Assembly (NCBI GenBank): GCA_023213395.1
Contig: CM041465.1
Span: 153,457,741-153,521,740, forward strand
DNA from: Cycas panzhihuaensis
Taxonomy: Eukaryota > Cycadophyta
Direction of reading: 5' to 3'
Length of the DNA: 64,000 bases
This document shows, one piece after another, positions 57,726-64,000 of the stretch (positions are counted from its first letter, which is position 1; every line of letters starts with the position of its first letter). A model generated the notes under the pieces. That model was not told the DNA's origin. It saw only the letters and a list, made by a program, of their open reading frames with translations, and made no database searches. A program made the translations under genes and the position numbers.

Positions 57726-58539
57726 CGTCCCCTTCACTCGAAGCTCTCAGCTACCGTTAAGATAGAGGTTGAGAAGCTTTTGGATGCCGGGCTTATTACT
57801 TCCATTGACTACCCCAAGTGGGTTTCTAATATTGTCCCCGTTGCTAAAAAAAACGGAGCAATTCGTATATGTGTTGACTTCCGCGACATTAATAATGCTT
57901 GTCCTAAGGACAACTTTCCTCTCCCCTTTATTGATTAAATTATTGATCGTACCGCTTGATTCGAAGTCATGTCTTTAATGGACGGCTTCTCTGGCTATAA
58001 TCAAATTTAGATTTCTCCTGAAGACTGCTACAAGATGGCCTTCACTACACCATGGGGTACCTTTGCCTACAAGGCAATGCCCTTTGGCCTTAAAAATGCA
58101 GGTGCTACTTACCAAAGAGCCATGCATTTCATTTTCCACGACCTCATTGATAACACGTTGGAGGTCTTCATGGATGATATGATGGGCCTCTCCCGTATCA
58201 GAGCCTATCATCCCTCTGACTTGCGGGCTATCTTTTCACGATGCCGCAAGTATCATGTCAATTTAAATCCACTCGAGTGTGTGTTTGCCGTTACCTTTGG
58301 CAAACTCCTTGGTTTCCTTGTATCCAAACAAGGAATTCAGATTGATCTTGACAAGGTTAGGGTGATCCTCGACATGCCACCTCCTAGGACCCAATGACAG
58401 ATTAAGTCGTTTCTAGGTAGGCTCGATTTTCTCAGGCGCTTCTTAGTGGACTTCGTTGTAAGCACTAAACCCCTTACAAATCTATTGAAGAAGGGAGCTC
58501 CTTTTGCCTAGTCTAACAAGACCCAAAAGGCCTTTGAAG
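57726..58539 (+). pseudogene. Reverse transcriptase of element C (cut by gap)
   Basis: Motifs in order: GLITSIDYPKWVSNIVPVAKK, RICVDFRDINNACPKDNFP, MSLMDGFSGYNQ (first Asp, about 57968-58005), F-A-Y-K-A-M-P-F-G-L-K-N-A-G-A-T-Y-Q-R-A, F-M-D-D at 58167-58178, and the thumb SKQGIQIDLDKVRVIL. Stops at about 57936, 57957, 58006 and 58395 are all explained by CAA, CGA or CAG changing to TAA, TGA or TAG. The sequence enters the thumb/RNase H border (KKGAPF, then a stop, then K-T-Q-K-A-F-E) and stops at the N run. All catalytic RT residues visible are intact. Confidence 0.88.
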
Positions 58540-59039
58540 NNNNNNNNNNNNNNNNNNNNNNNNNNNNNNNNNNNNNNNNNNNNNNNNNNNNNNNNNNNNN
58601 NNNNNNNNNNNNNNNNNNNNNNNNNNNNNNNNNNNNNNNNNNNNNNNNNNNNNNNNNNNNNNNNNNNNNNNNNNNNNNNNNNNNNNNNNNNNNNNNNNNN
58701 NNNNNNNNNNNNNNNNNNNNNNNNNNNNNNNNNNNNNNNNNNNNNNNNNNNNNNNNNNNNNNNNNNNNNNNNNNNNNNNNNNNNNNNNNNNNNNNNNNNN
58801 NNNNNNNNNNNNNNNNNNNNNNNNNNNNNNNNNNNNNNNNNNNNNNNNNNNNNNNNNNNNNNNNNNNNNNNNNNNNNNNNNNNNNNNNNNNNNNNNNNNN
58901 NNNNNNNNNNNNNNNNNNNNNNNNNNNNNNNNNNNNNNNNNNNNNNNNNNNNNNNNNNNNNNNNNNNNNNNNNNNNNNNNNNNNNNNNNNNNNNNNNNNN
59001 NNNNNNNNNNNNNNNNNNNNNNNNNNNNNNNNNNNNNNN
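58540..59039. other. Assembly gap of exactly 500 N
   Basis: A run of exactly 500 N, a common default gap size in scaffolding. The sequence on its left is element C polymerase; on its right is AT-rich family-1 leader sequence with no link to C. The true distance and even the adjacency are therefore unknown. Confidence 0.98.
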
Positions 59040-59628
59040 ATAATTTCTCCAAGAGGCTTTGTTAGGAATCAATAGAAGAAAAAGCTTGAATAGACAGATC
59101 AAATATGCCAAAATGGTCAAATATATACTATAAAATACGCGCAGATTCGTAGAGTGAAATATTACATAGACTCCGTAGAGCAAATATTATGTATCTAAAG
59201 AAAATATCAGATCTAAAAGAGGTGAAAATATTATAGATCTAAAGAAAAATATTGAATATATAAATAAATAAGTTAAAAAAAAAAAAAAAAAAAATACAAC
59301 AAATATTTGATAAAAATATGTAAAACCTCAAGTTAATAAAACCTCCTCGCAGAGTGATAAAAATCTTGAATACTGGGCTGGACATAACTATAAATTCCCC
59401 GCATTAAATATGAAAAATATCTAAAATTATTCGTTATTTCACAAGTATAAATCACAATAATTAGATTCGATGAAAAATAATACAAAAGATCGCTAATAAA
59501 CTTTACAGTAAAATCAATATAATCCAATATTTTCTAGCCTGTAAGTGAGATCTACTTCAAATGCTAATCAATTTTCTTTCTTCTTAAAACAACTTCAAAT
59601 GAAGGCTAATGTGACCAAAGAATCTCAA
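59040..59628. other. Leader region of a family-1 minus-strand LTR element
   Basis: AT-rich, non-coding. It has AGATCT at 59209 and 59235 and a related GTATCT at 59191, a 20-A homopolymer at 59275-59294, and lies downstream (minus sense) of the primer site at 59629-59641. This repeats the arrangement at 1419-2266. Confidence 0.5.
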
Positions 59629-59641
59629 CTATGATACCAAA
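59629..59641 (-). other. Primer-binding site of a family-1 element
   Basis: TTTGGTATCATAG on the minus strand, a Met-type site with one mismatch, directly after the LTR end. Confidence 0.65.
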
Positions 59642-60074
59642 CGAAGGAGTTAAGAAAACCTAACCTCTAATACTAAATATGTGAAAAATAAACAAAGGAG
59701 AACATGGTAGAACATAAAACATATAATTAATATATTATTGTATAAATGTAGTAAATCTTTAGATTCTAAATCCATCTTTAAGAGAGAGCATTACAAATGC
59801 TCCAAAGTAGGTAGCGTTTGAAGACACTAGTATTGCACACCCTTCAAATATATATATAGTTTGGGCGAGAAGGGAAACTCTTCAACTCTAAAATTTAAAC
59901 AATAATAAATTAATACAAACTTAACTCAAAATAAATTAACTCAAATTAATTCAAATCAACTTAACATTACCTTATACTCTACCTTCACGTGTGAGCACCC
60001 ACATGTGTAAATCGATGACGAGAAAGTGAGGTGCACCGGTTGAAAGGTGGAGGTGATGATTATTAACCCCAACA
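59642..60074 (-). repeat. 5' LTR of a family-1 element (second copy)
   Basis: 433 bp, on the minus strand TGTTGGGGTTAATAATC to CCTTCG, followed by the primer site. It is collinear with 2280-2702: shared GAAGACACTAG/AAAGACACTAG, TTGCAC..CCTT, GGGAAAC..TTCAAC and a GATGAT block near the outer end. Confidence 0.7.
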
Positions 60075-63000
60075 TTCATCCTGATAGAAAGCATGGAGTA
60101 TATTAGAAAAACTCCATGAATTATCACCTATACTTATCCACTATCCTCTTTCCTTACTTCATCTCATCAAGGCTTTTCTCTTATACTTAAAATATTAGTA
60201 AAAGAGATACTTTATTTAAAGTATTTGATAAATTTTTTCTAACTCATTTATCTTTTTAAGGTCCTCTACCTTCTTATAATGCCATTAGTACAAAGATACT
60301 TTTTCATCATGTTATATGTAGTAATTCTTACCTTCTACTGGAGTTGAGTTTATTCAAATTAAAGTAGTTCTTGATCTCGAGCAACATGTCTCGACATCAT
60401 CTTCACTCTTGATTTCAGATATTTAGAGTTCATTATTTTTTACCTCTATGCTTACCTTTATCTTAGCCTTGGAGATTTTTGAAAGGTTCACTACTTATAG
60501 AGCAATGTTCTTCACTAAAATTTTAAATAATTCTATAAGTTCGATTACTTGAATGCTTATGGGTTGAAGGTTCTTATAATCAACATCTTCTTTCATCGTC
60601 CTAGTGTTTTGAATTATTTTAGTATACTCTTCAATGGTTTGGCTCGATGTTGTAGCATAAATTTATTATTCTTTGAGATTATTTTTTATTTTGTTTGTGT
60701 ACTTTTTAGTACGCTTATAAGCTATAGGTGGTTTTCATTGATGCCATTGTAATGCTTTTTATAGATTCCTCCATATCTTAGGAATTCCTCTATGCCTATT
60801 CCTTTAGAGGTAGGGTCTTGTTAAACCTCTCACCCTATTCGTATCATTACTATTCAACACTATTTCTCTTCTCATCATGATTCTCGCTTCACTTATATGA
60901 GGTTTTTCTAAGACTTTATAATTTTTCATCAAGCTCTTAAGCTTAACCTTAGAACTTGTCAAGTTCTCAACTAGTTTTGTAAGTTTCAAACTTCGCACCT
61001 TTATATCCTCTTTGCATATATAAAATTCATCCTTGAAAATTTAATACAAACCTATCAAGAGCCCTCTAAAACACCTCTTCACAAAGGGCCTTATAACTTC
61101 GCTTTGATGGATCTCACCATAGTTACCCGAAACATTAGTGCCAACTATTTAAACTTGAATTTATGGAGCTCTATTAGAGTAGAGATCACATAGTGAAATT
61201 GTCCTAATGGCTGTGACAAGTTAAAGAAAATAGAGGTACTTCACACCTACACCTAAATTTCTTTACTAATGATAGTAATACAAATATACAAGAAACAAAT
61301 ATATTGTATTCATTATCGAAAGTTATTTTATAAATGATAGAATAAAGAAAATAATCAAACTAGATTACCTAGATGGATTCACTCCCTAACCTTTTCAAAT
61401 CATAAGAAGGAAGTTTACCCAGAGCCAAGATAAATCATATGAGTGTTGGAATACTTTAGTGTCTCTCTTGACATAGTCCCCAAGCTTTTCCCTTCATAAA
61501 TATCTTATCTAGAAATCTAATCGATAAGTAATTGCTATTGAAATATTTTATTCTTCCACACCCTGAATGTCTTTCAAGATATAATTAAGAGAGATTCTAT
61601 ACTATATAATCCATTATTAGATCAATCTCATTGGACTACCTCATTATGTGACCCACTATGTTAGCTTTGGACATCTCTCATTTATAATCTACTTAGAATT
61701 TAGACTCTAATTCCATGTTTAAGTCTTTTATGGTTATCCCTTTCTTTTATTCATCTTCCCTACCTCAAAAATCTTCTGACACTCCTAACCTCTTTTACTA
61801 GGTTGGTTAAACTCTTCACCTTCGTAAGGGGCAGTGCATATAATGATGTAAACAATATTACCTATAATATTATTCATAGTTATTCATTTTGAATCATTGT
61901 GCACAACCTTATGTCTATCTAGAAAAATATCTTCACATAGGGAGTTCTAGTGGCCATTATCTCTTAGGAATTTCCATTGCAAGAAAGAAAGTTATGAGTG
62001 AAATTATGAATGTCAACTAATTTCGTTTTGCTTAAAAAATTGACCAAGAAAGTCTAGGCATGAAAAGAATAAACATGAATGTCTTACTAATGAGACTAGT
62101 TTTAAATGATAATAGGTTTCTTATATAATGTTTGACTTTTGGTCTCTACCCTATTGGAAAGCTTTCCGACATGGCTCTTCATAATGGAATAATTATTCAA
62201 GGATGAGAAATAATTTAGTATGATGTTTTATCACTGAAGTTATCAACCTAATGAGTTTCTCCAAATTTGTAATTAGTAAGGATATAAACCTACAAATATG
62301 TTTTTTGATAACATTTTGTCTAGTGTCTATTTTAGGACTTCTTGCTCTTATTTCAAAGGTATTACAACAAGCTATAATAAGACATATACTTCTCATCCCC
62401 AAGTCTCACCGCTTAGAGAAAAACTCTATAACACTTTGCTCCTTCACCCTTTTATCACTTGAATAGAAACTAAAATCCTTGCAACTTTGACTTTTATATC
62501 TTTCTTATCAAGTGCTCATTTTACGACTTCCACTAGCTTTTTTAAAGATAAATATAACATCTTAAAGCTCGTAGACTTGTTTCTTATAAAATATAACTTA
62601 AATAATAAAATATATTACTCTAAAAAAGTTATTAAATTTGAGATTTATAATGACCCTTCCCTTACAATAGTTTTTATATCTTTTTACTCATTCATGTCAT
62701 GTGCTTCTACTTATAAATTGTACATATGAAAATTTTAGGTACTTTCATATTATTCAAGAAATAATGGATATGGAAAGAGCTATCAACTTGTATCCTAATA
62801 TAAAAACATACTAACTAATCTAGTAAACCATAAATGATACATCCTCATACTTGGTGGAGAAGGAAATAAGATTCTAACTTACATGAGATGGATAAATCTT
62901 TCAAGTGAGCAAAATTTACATATAGAGTTGAGAAGTGACCTAACTAAGAAGGATAAGAAATTAAGTATAGTTGAGGTCTTTATAAATAACCCTTTTATGT

Positions 63001-63206
63001 TTCTTGGAGAATAAACTCTCTCAATCATCTCCTTAAATTAATGAACTCTAAGAACATGGATGTTTTAGAATCTAACCTGAAAAGCTTAGTTCACTATAAT
63101 ACTTTTATATTTAAACCCCTTTCTCAATCACTTCATGCACTACCCTTAGTTATGATGGAAGCCTCTAAATCAAGATTTATTTGTAAATTCTCTCTTATAA
63201 GTAGTA
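60075..63206. other. AT-rich interval without recognisable genes
   Basis: Only short open frames are found, and none has a family signature I recognise. The minus-strand frame at 60804-60998 has a short Leu/Lys-rich helical pattern (LTKLVENLTSSKVKLKSLMK) that faintly recalls the coiled part of some copia Gags, but this is too weak to call. The interval is probably old, eroded transposon sequence. Confidence 0.4.
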
Positions 63207-63441
63207 TGTTATGATCCTCCACCATATAAGGTTGTTTTATTATCCCACATGCATAAGTCCAACAGACAGTGCCTTAATAACCCCACATATATATGTAATG
63301 TATAAGTAGAAACATCATTAAGTATTTATGATCTTATGTTAATGAATATTCTTTGTAACTTCATCTCCCCTTTTACCTTTTATATATCATTTTGTCTTTC
63401 TATTTCTCCATATCAATGGTTATAGGAATAGGTCCATTACA
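63207..63441 (+). repeat. Possible 5' LTR of a plus-strand element
   Basis: The right boundary is supported by CCATTACA followed after 2 bp by a Met-type primer site (63444 on). The left boundary at TGTTATGATCC is a guess from the TG rule. No partner LTR is in the window. Confidence 0.4.
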
Positions 63442-63443
63442 AT

Positions 63444-63455
63444 TGGTATTAGAGT
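63444..63455 (+). other. Primer-binding site, Met type (one mismatch)
   Basis: TGGTATTAGAGT, the common TGGTATCAGAG site with one C-to-T change, on the plus strand. The C-to-T change matches that seen in the site at 3274-3287. Confidence 0.6.
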
Positions 63456-64000
63456 GGTGATCCGAAGATATTATTAAGGGTTTGAAAGCATATTTAAGAG
63501 AACAAACATTGAAATTTCTAAAAAATAATGGTAAATCTGAGACAAAATAGATTGTACTATAAATTTTAAATGGTCACGCTTATAGATCTTTAGGTGAAAG
63601 TATGAAAATTACAATGATTGAATTTTAGACTACTTTTCCACACCATAATTTTGGGACAAATTTGCTATCTCAAATTGAAAGAGACATAAGTTTAAATATT
63701 CGTATCTAAATGATCTCAATTTTTTTTCATTCTATGCATTTCTTAATTTACTTTCAAATGGAAGTTATTTAAACTCAATTAGAGTTTGGAGAAAAGAGTT
63801 ATTACTATTTTACTAGTAGCCATTATTATAGGCCCTGTAAACACTAACAATGAATTTCTTAAAAGGGTTATAAATTTTGACCTAGATATCGTAATTTGAT
63901 TTTGTCTAAACCATTAAAATTATATTTAAATGATCATCATTTTGATCTATACTTTATGCATTTTCTAATAATATCTATAATAAAGGTGTAGATCATAACT
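63456..64000. other. AT-rich interior downstream of the last primer site
   Basis: No open frame or domain is recognised in the visible 545 bp. It should be the leader or gag start of the element whose primer site is at 63444. Confidence 0.4.

Larger units (their letters stand above)
50782..58539 (+). mobile_element. Element C: Tat-like element inserted head-to-head in B
   Basis: It begins at its own LTR terminus TGTTTCTCG (50782) inside the 5' LTR of B and runs on the plus strand through LTR, primer site, gag, protease, linker and RT until the assembly gap. Of the four copies it is the least AT-rich and has the fewest stops, so it is probably the youngest. The five bases before it, TGCAG, are the expected target duplication. 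The integrase, antisense gene, second RNase H and 3' LTR are not in view. Confidence 0.9.

Noticed and set aside
58482-59183. Frames of 179-233 codons across the N run
   Set aside because: They consist of unknown bases and have no meaning.

Overview
The window is plant nuclear DNA made almost entirely of LTR retrotransposons. I found no intact host gene and no tRNA or rRNA gene. Several features point to a seed plant with a large, repeat-rich, heavily methylated genome: elements nested within elements, LTRs of 2.5-3.9 kb, a Ty3/gypsy family with a second RNase H and a plant-mobile-domain gene, and many in-frame stops that look like C-to-T decay. A gymnosperm would fit, but the sequence alone does not prove it.

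Layout. From 1 to 5960 lies AT-rich DNA with two minus-strand LTR/primer-binding-site units (2267-2702 and 3274-3563), a region of AGATCT-centred degenerate repeats (1419-2040), and a plus-strand Ty1/copia remnant (4146-5960) that stops inside its integrase. From 5961 to 58539 lie four copies (A, D, B, C) of one very large Tat-like Ty3/gypsy family. A (minus strand, 5961-29517) is heavily decayed and carries a nested plus-strand Ty1/copia element (19717-25047) with both LTRs, a Met-type primer site, a polypurine tract and a near-perfect target duplication. D (minus, 29518-34093) is only the 3' third of a copy and shares the 25943-29517 LTR with A, giving an LTR-internal-LTR-internal array. B (minus, 34094-50781) is the most complete copy and sits inside D. 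C (plus, 50782-58539) begins exactly at its LTR terminus inside the 5' LTR of B, head to head, and is cut in its polymerase region by a run of exactly 500 N (58540-59039). From 59040 to 64000 is AT-rich DNA with one more copy of the 2280-2702 LTR family (59642-60074) and a separate plus-strand LTR/PBS unit near 63207-63455.

How the Tat-like family is built, read along its own sense strand: LTR (TGTTTC...CA), primer site of the form TTGGTGACC..CTGGGGAC, gag with a C-x2-H-x4-H-x4-C finger, protease, reverse transcriptase (F-M/I-D-D box), first RNase H, integrase without a chromodomain, an antisense two-exon gene coding for a plant-mobile-domain (PMD)-like protein with an acidic repeat tail and a C-terminal coiled coil, a second (archaeal-type) RNase H, polypurine tract, LTR. 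The antisense PMD gene occurs in all three copies whose 3' part is visible (A, D, B). It has its own TATA box in D and B and an intron-like segment in its coding region. It is the most interesting object in the window. Order of events inferred from nesting: old copia, then A/D, then B into D, then C into B; the 19.7-25.0 kb copia entered A independently.
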